Assembly: GCF_014696105.1 (NCBI RefSeq)
Contig: NZ_JACJPO010000020.1
Coordinates: forward strand, 124,001 to 188,000
From: Microcoleus sp. FACHB-1515
GTDB taxonomy: Bacteria; Cyanobacteriota; Cyanobacteriia; Elainellales; Elainellaceae
Direction of reading: 5' to 3'
DNA length: 64,000 nucleotides
The notes below the pieces were generated by a model. The model searched no databases and was not told the DNA's origin. It worked only from the letters and a program-made list of their open reading frames with translations. This document shows, piece by piece, positions 7,918 through 17,170 of this stretch (within the stretch, counting starts at the first letter, position 1; the number at the start of each line of letters is the position of its first letter). A program made the translations under genes and the position numbers.

Positions 7918-8877
7918 ATGCGTATTGCCCAAAATATTACTCAACTGATTGGCCGGACGCCGCTCGTCGAACTCAATCGCATTCCACAAGCGGAAGGCTG
8001 CGTTGCGCGAATTGTCGTCAAGCTCGAAGGCATGAATCCCTCTGCCTCGGTAAAAGACCGGATCGGCATCAGCATGATCGAATCTGCCGAACGTGACGGC
8101 CTGATCCATCCAGGTAAAACGATTTTGGTCGAGCCGACTTCCGGCAACACCGGAATCGCCCTGGCGATGGCCGCAGCGGCCAAAGGCTACCGCTTAATCT
8201 TGACTATGCCAGAAACGATGAGTTCCGAGCGGCGATCGATGCTGCGAGCCTACGGTGCAGAACTCGTCCTCACTCCCGGCATCGAAGGTATGGGCGGCTG
8301 CATCCAGCGGGCGCAGCAAATCGTCAACACCACGCCAGACGCCTACATGCTTCAGCAGTTCAAAAATCCGGCCAATCCTGAAATTCACCGCACAACAACG
8401 GCGGAAGAAATTTGGGAAGATACCGACGGGCAAGTCGATATGATGGTGGCGGGCATTGGCACGGGCGGCACGATTACCGGAGTCGCAGAAGTAATCAAGG
8501 CACGCAAGCCAAGCTTTAAGACGATCGCCGTCGAACCTGCCAACAGTCCGATTCTCTCTGGCGGTCGCCCTGGCCCCCACAAGATTCAAGGCATTGGTGC
8601 GGGTTTTGTGCCGCCTGTTTTGCGTGTCGATCTGATCGATGAGGTGATCACGGTCAGCGACGACGAAGCGATCGCCTACGGTCGCAGACTCGCTCGCGAA
8701 GAAGGCTTGCTCTCTGGCATTTCCAGCGGAGCCGCTTTGTGTGCTGCCGTTCGCGTTGCCAAACGACCAGAAAACGCAGGCAAGCTCATCGTGATGATTC
8801 AGCCGAGCTTTGGTGAGCGCTATCTCAGCACGCCGCTGTTCCAAGACCCGGAACTAGTCGCCTCAAATCTGAATTAG
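7918..8877 (+). CDS. cysK: Cysteine synthase A (O-acetylserine sulfhydrylase)
   Basis: A 319-residue PLP enzyme that makes L-cysteine from O-acetylserine and sulfide in the cytoplasm. Visible are the PLP lysine segment [11 protein letters not shown] (K46), the substrate loop TSGNTG (74-79) and the phosphate-binding GTGGTITG near the middle. The C-terminal half (SGISSGAA) is also typical. The length and the N-terminus [20 protein letters not shown] match the family; the frame runs further upstream but that part overlaps the Rrf2 gene and is not coding. The 22-nt gap and shared direction suggest a two-gene operon with the Rrf2 regulator. Confidence 0.92.
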   Translation: MRIAQNITQLIGRTPLVELNRIPQAEGCVARIVVKLEGMNPSASVKDRIGISMIESAERDGLIHPGKTILVEPTSGNTGIALAMAAAAKGYRLILTMPETMSSERRSMLRAYGAELVLTPGIEGMGGCIQRAQQIVNTTPDAYMLQQFKNPANPEIHRTTTAEEIWEDTDGQVDMMVAGIGTGGTITGVAEVIKARKPSFKTIAVEPANSPILSGGRPGPHKIQGIGAGFVPPVLRVDLIDEVITVSDDEAIAYGRRLAREEGLLSGISSGAALCAAVRVAKRPENAGKLIVMIQPSFGERYLSTPLFQDPELVASNLN

Positions 8878-8917
8878 GTCGGATTTACCGCGCTTGGCTG
8901 GACAGTAAAATGGAGAA

Positions 8918-9607
8918 ATGTCAGACTCCAATCACTACAACACACTCGACATTAACTCGACTGCCAGCCAAGCCGAGATCAAAGACGCTTACCGACGCCT
9001 CGCCAAGCAGTATCACCCTGACAGCAATCACGCGGTTGCCAACCACGATCGCATCGCCCAGGTAAACGCCGCCTACGAAGTGCTGGGCGATCCGCAGCAG
9101 CGACAGGCATACGATCGCCAGCTTAGAGGCCTTCCGAGTGCAAGGCGATCGAAATCTTCGGCAGGCGCAGCGCGATCGAATCAAGCGCAACGCCCGAACG
9201 GACGCGAAGCTGACGAACTGCTGTACGAATGGCTCCAGCGCGTCTACAATCCCGTGAATCGACTGCTTCAGCAGGTGATCAAGCCGCTCCAGTCTGAGAT
9301 TGATAACCTCGCTGCCGATCCGTTTGACGACGATTTGATTGCAGATTTTCAGGCATATCTGGAAGACTGCCGCGATATTGTCGTGCGGGCGCAAGCAATG
9401 TTTCGATCGCTTCCCAATCCCGCCAGCGTTGCTTCTGTCGCCGCCAATCTGTACTACTGTATTAATCAGGTGAGCGACGGCATTGACGAGCTAGAGCGCT
9501 TTACGACCAGCTACGACGACCACTATTTGCACACGGGACAAGAGCTATTTCGGATCGCCAACGGTCTGCGCCGTGAAGCACAAACAGCGATGAAGCGCGT
9601 GGCGTGA
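8918..9607 (+). CDS. J-domain (DnaJ-like) protein with unassigned C-terminal region
   Basis: A 229-residue protein. The N-terminal 70 residues form a J domain (HYNTLDINSTASQAEIKDAY, HPD at 33-35, AYEVLGDPQQRQAYD), which stimulates DnaK ATPase. It has no G/F region, zinc finger or substrate-binding barrel, so it is a class III J protein. The rest, from about 95, is mostly helical (VNRLLQQVIKPLQSEIDNL and similar) and I do not recognise it; it probably confers partner specificity. The ATG follows a TGGAGAAATGTC context with GGAG 4-5 nt upstream. An uncharacterised gene begins 12 nt after its stop. Confidence 0.85.
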   Translation: MSDSNHYNTLDINSTASQAEIKDAYRRLAKQYHPDSNHAVANHDRIAQVNAAYEVLGDPQQRQAYDRQLRGLPSARRSKSSAGAARSNQAQRPNGREADELLYEWLQRVYNPVNRLLQQVIKPLQSEIDNLAADPFDDDLIADFQAYLEDCRDIVVRAQAMFRSLPNPASVASVAANLYYCINQVSDGIDELERFTTSYDDHYLHTGQELFRIANGLRREAQTAMKRVA

Positions 9608-9619
9608 GGTGAGCGATCG

Positions 9620-10051
9620 ATGGCAATTTCCAAAAAATATCGCCGCAAAATTGTTGTAAACGATCGATGCTTTTTTTGGTTCGTCACAGAGAATTGGTCA
9701 TACATAGAAGCAGGATGGCGCTTTGTTCTGTCGATTATTTCTGAAGATAAGCACTTCAACGTTTCATATGGTCTTGGTCAGCTTGAAGCCTATCGTTACC
9801 TAGTCAGCATGGGTAGCGAGTTCCCATTGAAGAACGGTGGAACTAGAAAAGGATATCAGCGAGTGCGATGTCCTCAGTGGGAAAAAGACGGCGCGGTTAC
9901 GCCTGCGATCGTGCGACAAATCATCGAGTGGTCTTCCACCTACGACCCGAACGCCATCAAAGTAGATTGGAAAGGCAGACCCAGCACTTCCGGATTTTTG
10001 TGTCAAAACCTCTCTGATGAAGAATTAAGCGAAATGTACGATCGCCGCTAA
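9620..10051 (+). CDS. Hypothetical protein, 143 residues
   Basis: I do not recognise this protein. It is soluble, aromatic-rich at the front (CFFWFVTENWSYIEAGW) and basic overall, with a central GGTRKGYQRVRCPQW segment. GAGGTGAGCGATCG precedes the ATG, so GAGG lies about 9 nt upstream. It begins 12 nt after the J-domain gene and may be co-transcribed with it. Codon use near the start is more AT-rich than in its neighbours, which could mean more recent arrival. Confidence 0.6.
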   Translation: MAISKKYRRKIVVNDRCFFWFVTENWSYIEAGWRFVLSIISEDKHFNVSYGLGQLEAYRYLVSMGSEFPLKNGGTRKGYQRVRCPQWEKDGAVTPAIVRQIIEWSSTYDPNAIKVDWKGRPSTSGFLCQNLSDEELSEMYDRR

Positions 10052-10201
10052 TTCTGTGGCAGCGCGAGGCTAAATTGTCGCGATCGGGTTTCCACCTTCG
10101 ATCGCCCCGCCCATTCCTGAATTTCTACGCGACAATAGAAAGACCTGCGGTGAAGTGCCGCCGGATTTTTGTTGCGGAGATTTCCGCGTGAGAACTGCCT
10201 T

Positions 10202-11566
10202 ATGCTGCCGATTGTTGCTGTCATTGGTCGCCCCAACGTGGGCAAATCGACTCTGGTGAATCGTTTGGCCGGAGTCAACGATGCGATCGTCCACGATGAA
10301 CCGGGCGTCACTCGCGATCGCACATATAAAGAAGCCTTCTGGCGCGATCGCGAATTTTTCGTGGTTGATACGGGCGGCTTAGTGTTTGATGACGACACGG
10401 AATTTTTGCCGCTGATTCGCGAGCAGGCAATGGCAGCATTGGCGGAAGCAAGTGCGGCTGTGTTTGTCGTGGATGGCAAGGCCGGACTGTCGGCGGCAGA
10501 CGAAACGATCGCGACCTGGCTGCGCCAGCAAAAAGTTCCGGTTCTGCTCGCCGTCAACAAGTGCGAATCAGCAGAGCAAGGTTTGGCACAGGCCGCAGAA
10601 TTTTGGAGTTTGGGACTGGGTGAACCGCATCCGGTGTCGGGCATTCACGGAAACGGCACGGGCGATTTGCTCGATAAACTGATGCAGTATCTGCCGGAAA
10701 CCGACCAGATCGAAGAAGTTGAAGAAATTAAGGTGGCGATCGTGGGTCGCCCCAACGTCGGCAAATCCAGCTTGCTCAATGCCTTTGTAGGCGAAAACCG
10801 CTCGATCGTCAGTCCGATTTCCGGCACAACGAGAGACGCGATCGATATGGTCGTCGAGCGCAACAATCAGCGCTACCGCCTGATCGACACAGCGGGCATC
10901 CGCAAGAAAAAGCAGGTCGAGTATGGTCCTGAATTTTTCGGGATCAATCGCGCCTTCAAAGCGATTCGGCGTGCCGATGTCGTGCTGCTGGTGATCGATG
11001 CGATCGATGGCGTGACGGAGCAAGACCAAAAATTAGCTGGGCGGATTGCCGAAGATGGCCGCGCCTGCGTGGTTGTCGTGAACAAGTGGGACGCGATCGA
11101 AAAAGATTCCCACACGATCTACGAATACGAAAGCCACTTGAAAGAACGACTGCACTTTACCGACTGGGCAGAAACTATTTTTGTCAGCGCTCAAACAGGT
11201 CAGCGCGTCGAAAAAATCCTCGAACTGGTTAACACCGCTGCCGAACAGCACAAGCGCCGCGTTTCGACCTCGGTGATCAACGAAGTGCTGGAAGAAGCGA
11301 CTCGCTGGCATTCGCCGCCTGCCACACGCCAAGGTCGGCAGGGCAAGATTTACTACGGAACGCAAGTGAGCAGCCGTCCGCCTGCGATCGCTCTATTCGT
11401 CAACGATCCCAAGCTGTTTAACGACAACTATCGCCGCTACATCGACGGTCAAGTCCGCAAAAGCCTTGGTTTCCAGGGAACGCCCGTCCGCCTGATGTGG
11501 CGCGGTAAGAAAATGCGCGAACTCGAACGCGAAAATCCGAATCGCGCGACTCGCGTTAAGGTTTAG
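10202..11566 (+). CDS. der: Ribosome biogenesis GTPase Der (EngA)
   Basis: A 454-residue protein with two tandem GTPase domains and a C-terminal KH-like domain, the diagnostic Der layout; it acts in 50S subunit maturation. P-loops GRPNVGKST (about 9-17) and GRPNVGKSS (about 183-191) are both intact, as are DTGG/DTAG switch-II motifs and NKCE/NKWD specificity motifs. The KH-like part ends [20 protein letters not shown]. The ATG at 10202 starts [11 protein letters not shown], the usual Der N-terminus; an in-frame TTG at 10169 lacks support. It is followed 96 nt later by an ecfT gene on the same strand. Confidence 0.95.
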   Translation: MLPIVAVIGRPNVGKSTLVNRLAGVNDAIVHDEPGVTRDRTYKEAFWRDREFFVVDTGGLVFDDDTEFLPLIREQAMAALAEASAAVFVVDGKAGLSAADETIATWLRQQKVPVLLAVNKCESAEQGLAQAAEFWSLGLGEPHPVSGIHGNGTGDLLDKLMQYLPETDQIEEVEEIKVAIVGRPNVGKSSLLNAFVGENRSIVSPISGTTRDAIDMVVERNNQRYRLIDTAGIRKKKQVEYGPEFFGINRAFKAIRRADVVLLVIDAIDGVTEQDQKLAGRIAEDGRACVVVVNKWDAIEKDSHTIYEYESHLKERLHFTDWAETIFVSAQTGQRVEKILELVNTAAEQHKRRVSTSVINEVLEEATRWHSPPATRQGRQGKIYYGTQVSSRPPAIALFVNDPKLFNDNYRRYIDGQVRKSLGFQGTPVRLMWRGKKMRELERENPNRATRVKV

Positions 11567-11662
11567 CGATCGCTGCCCACCCCTGATCCCGTTCGGCTGA
11601 GCTTGCGTCAAAGCCCAACACCCAACTGTTAAGCTAGTGCCAATCTGTACCAGGCAACGCTG

Positions 11663-12598
11663 ATGGATTTGCTGCGATCGCTGCCGATCGGCCTTTACCT
11701 CGAACAACCTGTCACATGGCTGCATCGGATTGATCCGCGTGTGAAGCTGGCTTGGCTGTTAGGCTTTTTACTCACGCCGATCGCTGCTAGCTCACTTTGG
11801 CGGCTTGCCCTTGTGGGCGTGTTGCTGCTGCTGACGCTGATTGCTCAGATTCCCTGGCGCGTATTTCGACGACAGGTCGGGCTGGTGCTGGCGTTTGGCC
11901 TGCTGCTGTTTGTCGTGACGCTGTTTGCGCCAGATGGCGTGAATGTCGATTCACAGCCGCGTCTGCCTGCAAACGAACTAGCGATTTTGCAAACGCCGCC
12001 AGATGTGGACGCCGCGCCGCTGATTTTGCCGCAGCCGACCAGCTATCGGTACATCTTGTTTGAGCAAAGTTTCGCCAAGGTGACACGGCGATCGCTGGAA
12101 CTGGCGATTCGCATTTCGACCTTAATGTTCACCTTGATTTACAGCACAAATCTGTATCTGCTCACAACCGCACCCGAAGAAATCACAGCCGGACTCGATA
12201 GCCTCATGCGTCCCCTGCGGTGGCTGAAAGTGCCTGTGACAGAGATTGTTTTAACTTTGACTTTGGCACTGCGGTTTATTCCGCTGGTGCTGGAGGAAGT
12301 GCAAAACCTGGTGCGATCGATTCGCACTCGCGCCATCAACTGGAAAAAATTGGGAATGCGCGGCGCGTCTCAAGTTTGGGCAACTGTCGCCGAACGACTG
12401 TTGGAGAATTTGCTATTGCGGGCAGAGCAAACGGCAACGGCGATGCAGGTGCGCGGCTTCACAGGTTCCGATCGCCATCACGTCCGCTGGCATCAGTTTC
12501 GCCTTAGTTGGGCGGATGGCTTGGTGCTGCTTGCGCTAGCTGGATTTTGGACGGCTCGGTGGATTTGGGGTGGAGCCGTTACGCTAATTGGCTTTTAG
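11663..12598 (+). CDS. ECF transporter transmembrane (T) component, CbiQ family
   Basis: A 311-residue integral membrane protein. EcfT couples the ATPases to a substrate-binding S component for vitamin or metal uptake. Several hydrophobic helices occur in the first third and around residues 160-260. The two Ala-Arg-like coupling motifs are visible as RSIRTRAINW and AMQVRGFTG in the cytoplasmic region after helix 4. The RLDPRVKL-type start (LHRIDPRVKLAWLLGFLL) is classic. No S component or ECF ATPase gene is nearby, so those must lie elsewhere and the substrate is unknown. A roughly 50-residue insertion (about 85-140, PDGVNVDSQPRLPANEL) between helices looks periplasmic. Confidence 0.85.
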   Translation: MDLLRSLPIGLYLEQPVTWLHRIDPRVKLAWLLGFLLTPIAASSLWRLALVGVLLLLTLIAQIPWRVFRRQVGLVLAFGLLLFVVTLFAPDGVNVDSQPRLPANELAILQTPPDVDAAPLILPQPTSYRYILFEQSFAKVTRRSLELAIRISTLMFTLIYSTNLYLLTTAPEEITAGLDSLMRPLRWLKVPVTEIVLTLTLALRFIPLVLEEVQNLVRSIRTRAINWKKLGMRGASQVWATVAERLLENLLLRAEQTATAMQVRGFTGSDRHHVRWHQFRLSWADGLVLLALAGFWTARWIWGGAVTLIGF

Positions 12599-12736
12599 GG
12601 GCGATCGCATTCACTTTGCCAAGTTCTGTCCATCCACCGTTTGGATGATTAAACTGGAGAAAGCCCACAATTTTGTAGCAGAATGACACAGTTTCACATA
12701 AAGTAATGAGGAAAGCAGTCTAAGCGGTATCAGGAG

Positions 12737-12761
12737 GCACAAGCTCACTTCTAGCTTGTGC
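12737..12761 (+). other. Hairpin in the leader of pipX
   Basis: GCACAAGCT (12737-12745) and AGCTTGTGC (12753-12761) form a perfect 9-bp stem with a 7-nt loop. No T-run follows, so it is not an intrinsic terminator. It lies 90 nt before pipX in a gene-free 252-nt stretch and could be an RNA structure in the leader or a protein-binding site. GGAGG overlaps its left foot (12733-12737). Confidence 0.4.
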
Positions 12762-12850
12762 ATCTACCAAAAGGTTAGACTTGCAGTTCTTTCAACTTCA
12801 TCTGCATCGATCGTTGATCTCCCTGTTGATTTCCTTCCCCTCCTTTGAAC

Positions 12851-13159
12851 ATGCCTAAGTCAGCTACAAGCTCAGCGGCTCCGACTCGAACGGCAACCGA
12901 AACCTATTTGAACCATCCCACCTTTGGTTTACTGTTTCGTGTCTGCCTCGTTGAAGAAAATCGCGAACTGTTTTCGACGCTGTACGCGCAGCGCTTGTTC
13001 TTTCAAGTCTTCAGCAGTGCCGAGGGCGTGCAGTTTGAGCCAATCAGCCGCGCTGAAGCTCGCGTCTTGGTGGAAGGCCGCTTGCGCCATCTGCGTCGTC
13101 TGGGTCAGCAGGCCGAATATGACCAACTGATGCGAACGCACAAGCAAACCTTTCAGTAG
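12851..13159 (+). CDS. pipX: PipX, PII-interacting co-activator of NtcA
   Basis: A 102-residue protein matching PipX, which shuttles between PII (GlnB) and the nitrogen regulator NtcA according to 2-oxoglutarate and ATP/ADP. The conserved Tudor-like body is clear: ETYLNHPTFGLLFRVC, ELFSTLYAQRLFFQV, VQFEPISRAEARVLVEGRLR and the C-terminal helices ending KQTFQ. The N-terminus carries about 15 extra serine/threonine-rich residues compared with the Synechococcus protein. The ATG at 12851 was chosen over a TTG at 12845. pipY follows after 160 nt, keeping the known pipX-pipY order. Confidence 0.92.
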   Translation: MPKSATSSAAPTRTATETYLNHPTFGLLFRVCLVEENRELFSTLYAQRLFFQVFSSAEGVQFEPISRAEARVLVEGRLRHLRRLGQQAEYDQLMRTHKQTFQ

Positions 13160-13319
13160 GCCAGCTCGCTCAATTGCAACGCTGTAATCCGCTTCAACTG
13201 CTGTTGCGATCGATTCTGCCTGCGCTCAAATTCTTGAAAAATTTAATGCGTCGATCGCGCTGGTGCAAAGCTTTTGCTCTACACTTTTTTCTTGCGCCTA
13301 TTTTGGTAAAGGTTTGGCG

Positions 13320-14018
13320 ATGACTGCTTTTGATTCGATGGGTGCGGCTGACGCAATCGAAATCACCGATCGCATCGGAGAGATTCGCGCCAAAATTCCA
13401 GACTCGGTGCGGCTGATCGCCGTGACCAAGCAGGTATCGATCGCGGCAATGCGAGTGGCATATGCGGCTGGCATTCGTGATTTTGGCGAAAGCAAGGTGC
13501 AAGAAGCCGCCACCAAACAAGCCGCGCTGCAAGATCTCACTGATGTTACCTGGCATTTGATTGGGCACTTGCAGACGAACAAGGCTGCTAAAGCAATCGA
13601 GCAGTTCGACTGGATACAGTCAGTTGACAGCTTAAAGCTGGCTCAACGGCTAAACGCCCTATCTGACTCGCAGGCAAAACGACCCTCGGTTTGCTTGCAG
13701 GTCAAAATGCTACCTGACCCCAATAAGTATGGGTTTGCGATCGACCAATTGTTAAAAAATTTGGAATTTCTCGATCGCTGTACGCATTTGCACATTGCTG
13801 GTTTAATGGTAATTCCGCCTTATCAACTGGCACCCGAACAAACGCGAAGCGTGTTTGTTCAAACGCGAGAACTGGCAGAAAAAATTCGGCAGCAGCCCTG
13901 GACAAATCTTCACATTGAGGAACTGTCGATGGGCATGTCGGACGATTATTTGCTTGCAGTTGAAGCTGGGGCAACGATGATTCGGCTTGGACGAATTTTG
14001 TTCGGCGATCGCCAATAA
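13320..14018 (+). CDS. pipY: PipY, YggS-family PLP homeostasis protein
   Basis: A 232-residue PLP-binding protein of the YggS/PLPBP/PROSC family, which has no known catalytic activity and buffers vitamin B6 and amino-acid pools. The PLP lysine is in LIAVTKQVS (K37); GESKVQEA, WHLIGHLQTNKA and the C-terminal ELSMGMSDDYLLAVEAGATM are family signatures. It is linked to pipX in most cyanobacteria and the products are functionally related. The ATG at 13320 gives a normal-length protein; a frame extension upstream has no Shine-Dalgarno. Confidence 0.92.
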   Translation: MTAFDSMGAADAIEITDRIGEIRAKIPDSVRLIAVTKQVSIAAMRVAYAAGIRDFGESKVQEAATKQAALQDLTDVTWHLIGHLQTNKAAKAIEQFDWIQSVDSLKLAQRLNALSDSQAKRPSVCLQVKMLPDPNKYGFAIDQLLKNLEFLDRCTHLHIAGLMVIPPYQLAPEQTRSVFVQTRELAEKIRQQPWTNLHIEELSMGMSDDYLLAVEAGATMIRLGRILFGDRQ

Positions 14019-14537
14019 TCTTCATTCGAGAAAAAGTTTGAAAAAGGCTTGACGAGTTCCGATAACCGACCTATTATTTCCTCGATGAATCCGCAGAGAC
14101 TTAACGAAAACCTGCACTAAATCTTAAATTGAGTGAATCTTAAAAGCTTAAGAAAGATTTAGGGTTGGTTGCACGCGAGTTCTGCGATTCAACTGAAGTA
14201 GTCGCCTGATCTTTGGGCGAACAGCCCTCCAAAAAGGAGCATTTCCAATTTCCCTTGTCTGCCGACAGTTCGACTTTTTCCTTGAAATCGTCATCGGGTA
14301 TCTAACCGGGAAATTCGATGTATACTGTTCACTCATCTTGGTGGCTGCCTAGATTAAACAGGGTGTCTACAAGTCAACTCTCAAGCTTAAAGATTCATCC
14401 GTATGAGCTTCAGCAAATTGTTGGAATAAAAACAGCAAAAGTTCAGACTTGTCGATCGAAATTCACCCCAAAGGTGTCACTTTAAACAGCAGAGACTAGC
14501 TTCGCAAATAAACCTTCGTTGTGATGGAGCGTGAACA
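14019..14537 (+). other. Long gene-free leader between pipY and sepF
   Basis: I see no gene in these 519 bases. The stretch is more AT-rich than its surroundings. It contains TATACT at about 14321, a plausible -10, and a small CACC-CCAAA-GGTG hairpin near 14464-14476. The sepF transcript therefore probably starts here rather than at pipX. A GGAG lies 9-10 nt before the GTG of sepF. Confidence 0.4.
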
Positions 14538-15125
14538 GTGAGCATTTTCACCAAACTGCGCGATTTTGTTGGACTGAATGACCCGGTTGAGTACGAATAC
14601 GAATATGACGAAATGGACGGGGAGGAATATCAGAATCTCTATCAAGAAGAGAATTCTGCGCCCGCTCAGCCCGCGCTTGAAGAAGAACCGCGCCGCCGTC
14701 GGTTGCGCGATCGATCGATGATGACAGAACCAGCAGTGGGAACAACCATGAACAACGTAATCGGAATGCCCGGAGCGGTCAACGGAATGTCAGAAGTGGT
14801 TGTGCTTGAGCCACAAACGTTTGAAGAAATGCCGCAGGCGATTCGTGCTCTGCGTGAGCGCAAATCGGTCGTGCTGAACTTGACGATTATGGATCCCGAT
14901 CAGGCACAGCGAGCCGTTGATTTCGTCGCAGGCGGAACCTATGCGATCGACGGTCATCAAGAGCGGATTGGCGAAAGCATTTTCCTGTTCACCCCCAACT
15001 GCGTCCAGGTCAGCACCGGACAGCCGATGATGGGTCAAGACCCGATGCAGCAGCCGCAAATGCGAACCGCTCGTCCTGCCGCTCCTGCTCCGGCTTGGAA
15101 CGAGCAGCAAGCGCGGATGGCGTAA
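14538..15125 (+). CDS. sepF: Cell division protein SepF
   Basis: A 195-residue protein that tethers FtsZ to the membrane and orders the division septum. The N-terminal amphipathic helix ([12 protein letters not shown]) is the membrane-targeting part, followed by an acidic linker ([14 protein letters not shown]) and an Arg-rich patch. The SepF core starts at about 90: [40 protein letters not shown] and [20 protein letters not shown], the glycine-rich dimer interface. A low-complexity Met/Gln/Pro tail (residues 165 on) is typical of cyanobacteria. It starts with GTG, with GGAG about 9 nt upstream. The conserved order pipX-pipY-sepF-proC is kept. Confidence 0.93.
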   Translation: MSIFTKLRDFVGLNDPVEYEYEYDEMDGEEYQNLYQEENSAPAQPALEEEPRRRRLRDRSMMTEPAVGTTMNNVIGMPGAVNGMSEVVVLEPQTFEEMPQAIRALRERKSVVLNLTIMDPDQAQRAVDFVAGGTYAIDGHQERIGESIFLFTPNCVQVSTGQPMMGQDPMQQPQMRTARPAAPAPAWNEQQARMA

Positions 15126-15144
15126 TGTTCGGTTGAAGATGAAG

Positions 15145-15176
15145 AGGCGATCGCTGAGTCTAGGGCGATCGCCTTT
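15145..15176 (+). terminator. HIP1-built hairpin between sepF and proC
   Basis: AGGCGATCGC (15145-15154) pairs with GCGATCGCCT (15165-15174), a perfect 10-bp stem with a 10-nt loop, followed by TTTGTTG. Each arm contains a HIP1 octamer, itself palindromic, so two adjacent HIP1 sites make the stem. The T-run is interrupted, so termination may be partial. Confidence 0.5.
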
Positions 15177-15196
15177 GTTGTGTGAGCGCAAACACG

Positions 15197-15988
15197 ATGC
15201 AAACATTGGGCATGATTGGCGGCGGCGTGATGGGCGAAGCCCTGCTCTCGCGCTTGGTTGAACGAGGCATCTTGCAGCCAGAAGCCATCTGGGTGAGCGA
15301 TCCCCAAGCGACACGGCGCGATTTGCTTTCTCAGCAGTATGGCGTGCAGGTGACGGCAGATAATGCTGAAGTTGCCGCCCGCGCCGATGTCTTGCTGCTG
15401 GCCATTAAGCCGCAGATGTTTGGTGCAGTGACAGCGGCCTTGCCGCCTGTTCAAGGCAGCGTCATTTCGATTTTGGCGGGAATCTCGATCGCCCAGCTTG
15501 AAGCCGCCTTTCCCAATCGTCCCGTGATCCGAGCGATGCCCAATACGCCCGCAACAATCGGCGCAGGCATGACGGCGATCGCCCCGGGAAAACACACCCA
15601 GCCTCAAGACCTCGCTGAGGCCAAACAGATTTTTGCCGCCGTTGGGGAAGTCGTGGAAGTGCCAGAAACCTGGATGGATGCCGTCACGGGGCTGTCGGGA
15701 TCGGGTCCCGGCTATGTTGCCGTTTTGATTGAAGCCTTAAGCGACGGCGGCGTTGCAGTAGGCTTGCCTCGTGCGGTTGCGCTTCAGCTAGCCCTCCAGA
15801 CGGTGCGCGGCACGGCAGAACTGCTGCAAACAACCGGAATGCATCCGGCAGAACTGAAAGACCGCGTGACCAGTCCGGGCGGCACGACGATCGCGGGGAT
15901 CGCTCAGCTTGAAGCCAGTGGATTTCGATCGATCCTGATCGAAGCAGTGCGGGCGGCGGCAAATCGATCGAAAGAATTGGGCAGCTAA
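15197..15988 (+). CDS. proC: Pyrroline-5-carboxylate reductase
   Basis: A 263-residue NAD(P)H enzyme for the last step of proline synthesis. A Rossmann motif (LGMIGGGVMGEALL) opens the protein. VIRAMPNTPATIGAGMTAI and the C-terminal dimer-domain signature GLSGSGPGYVAVLIEAL and SPGGTTIAGI confirm ProC. ATG at 15197 fits the family start; an in-frame GTG at 15182 would add five residues and neither has a strong Shine-Dalgarno. It follows sepF after a HIP1 hairpin, so it may be partly co-transcribed. Confidence 0.93.
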   Translation: MQTLGMIGGGVMGEALLSRLVERGILQPEAIWVSDPQATRRDLLSQQYGVQVTADNAEVAARADVLLLAIKPQMFGAVTAALPPVQGSVISILAGISIAQLEAAFPNRPVIRAMPNTPATIGAGMTAIAPGKHTQPQDLAEAKQIFAAVGEVVEVPETWMDAVTGLSGSGPGYVAVLIEALSDGGVAVGLPRAVALQLALQTVRGTAELLQTTGMHPAELKDRVTSPGGTTIAGIAQLEASGFRSILIEAVRAAANRSKELGS

Positions 15989-16078
15989 ACTAAACAGCGG
16001 CAACGCATTTTTTGAGTTCACTCTAAAGTGAATAATTTCTCTTGCATTCGATGCACAGGAGTAGCTAGAACGCCGTTC

Positions 16079-16615
16079 TCATGGTTCATAATTCATCTCT
16101 TTGGTTGGCAATCCCCGCACAATTTCCCGTGCAGGTAAACCCGCTAAACTCGCAAGCTGCCGGAGCGCTTTGCCGCTCACGTTGTATTCATTTGACCCGA
16201 AGCAAACGCCGACTCTGGCATACAGCCGCGAAGCTCGACCCGTCATTGCAGATCCGCGCATAAAATCCCAGCCCAAACGGGTGATTTCGGCAGCAATTTC
16301 ACACAGCAAAGCAGCGGCTAATCCTCGACCTCGATATGCCGGAGCAACATAAAAATCGATGAACGACGCACCGTGAACGCAGTGATGCAAATCGTAGCTG
16401 GGCATCCAAGCAGCAAATCCGACGAGGCGATCGCAATTGCGATCGACACTGTAAATCACGGTCATCCGAAAGCAGCCGCTTGAATAATCGCGCTTGAAAA
16501 TTTCAACAGAACACGGCCATGCCGCCATATTTAAGTTTTGCCGAACATAATCACTCATCAGTTGCGCGACGATTTCAAGCTCATCGATCGTTGCGGTAGA
16601 TATTTTGTAAGGCAT
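16079..16615 (-). CDS. GNAT-family N-acetyltransferase
   Basis: A 178-residue acetyltransferase of the GNAT fold. The acetyl-CoA loop is visible as VAPAYRGRGLAAALL (motif A, R/Q-x-x-G-x-G/A), preceded by the beta-4 strand FIDFYVAP. The substrate is unknown; the MTVIYSVDRNCDRLVGFAAW strands are ordinary. The ATG at 16615 begins MPYKISTATIDELEIV, a usual GNAT start. The gene stands alone, convergent with proC, and diverges from the next membrane protein across 258 gene-free bases. Confidence 0.8.
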   Translation of the reverse strand: MPYKISTATIDELEIVAQLMSDYVRQNLNMAAWPCSVEIFKRDYSSGCFRMTVIYSVDRNCDRLVGFAAWMPSYDLHHCVHGASFIDFYVAPAYRGRGLAAALLCEIAAEITRLGWDFMRGSAMTGRASRLYARVGVCFGSNEYNVSGKALRQLASLAGLPAREIVRGLPTKEMNYEP

Positions 16616-16873
16616 ACCAAAATCGTGCTTTGAAGTCTTGTCTTTAAAGCATTCATTGGCTTCTCGGAGAATTATGCTTTAGCTAGAATTTTTTAAGACT
16701 TGGCGCGGAGTTGAAATGCTTTTGCTCGAAAAAGCGATCGCTCCCCTATTGAAAAATTGAGCGATAGAATAGAGAGCATGGCGAGCGGAACTGACAAGCG
16801 TTTCAGGGTGGTTTATCGTTCGCAGTAAGAAAATTGCTCCGCCGCTGTGTTCTCCACTTTCTTTTGAACAGCG

Positions 16874-17167
16874 ATGGATATTTCTCATCTGGCCGTACAG
16901 CTTGTGTTGGCGATCGCGTGTGCAGGCGTGGCAAACCTACTGATCCCGCGACGGATTGCAGGTGGAATCGCTGGACTTATGGTGATTGGATTTTTGGGCG
17001 TAGCGCTTGGTGAATGGAGCTTTGCGCTGATTGCCCGTGAATTTGGCCTGACGCATCCAATTTTGCTTTGGCATGTTCAGGGCGTTGAAATTGTTCCGGC
17101 CATCATCGGCTCGACGATCGTGCTGTATCTATTCAGCACCATTTTTTCCTACCGAAAGCGGCGCTAA
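16874..17167 (+). CDS. Small three-helix membrane protein (transglycosylase-associated / GlsB-YeaQ-like)
   Basis: A 97-residue hydrophobic protein with three predicted membrane helices: LAVQLVLAIACAGVANLLI, GGIAGLMVIGFLGVALGEW and VEIVPAIIGSTIVLYLFSTI. The glycine-rich middle helix and short basic C-terminus (SYRKRR) recall the YeaQ/YmgE family, which is stress-linked but of unknown mechanism. The family assignment is by general pattern. The stop is 3 nt from the convergent stop of plsY. Confidence 0.6.
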   Translation: MDISHLAVQLVLAIACAGVANLLIPRRIAGGIAGLMVIGFLGVALGEWSFALIAREFGLTHPILLWHVQGVEIVPAIIGSTIVLYLFSTIFSYRKRR

Positions 17168-17170
17168 GCG

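Noticed and set aside
16679-16888. 69-codon minus-strand ORF between the acetyltransferase and the small membrane protein
   Set aside because: No motif, overlaps the start of the plus-strand gene, and mixed composition without coding bias.
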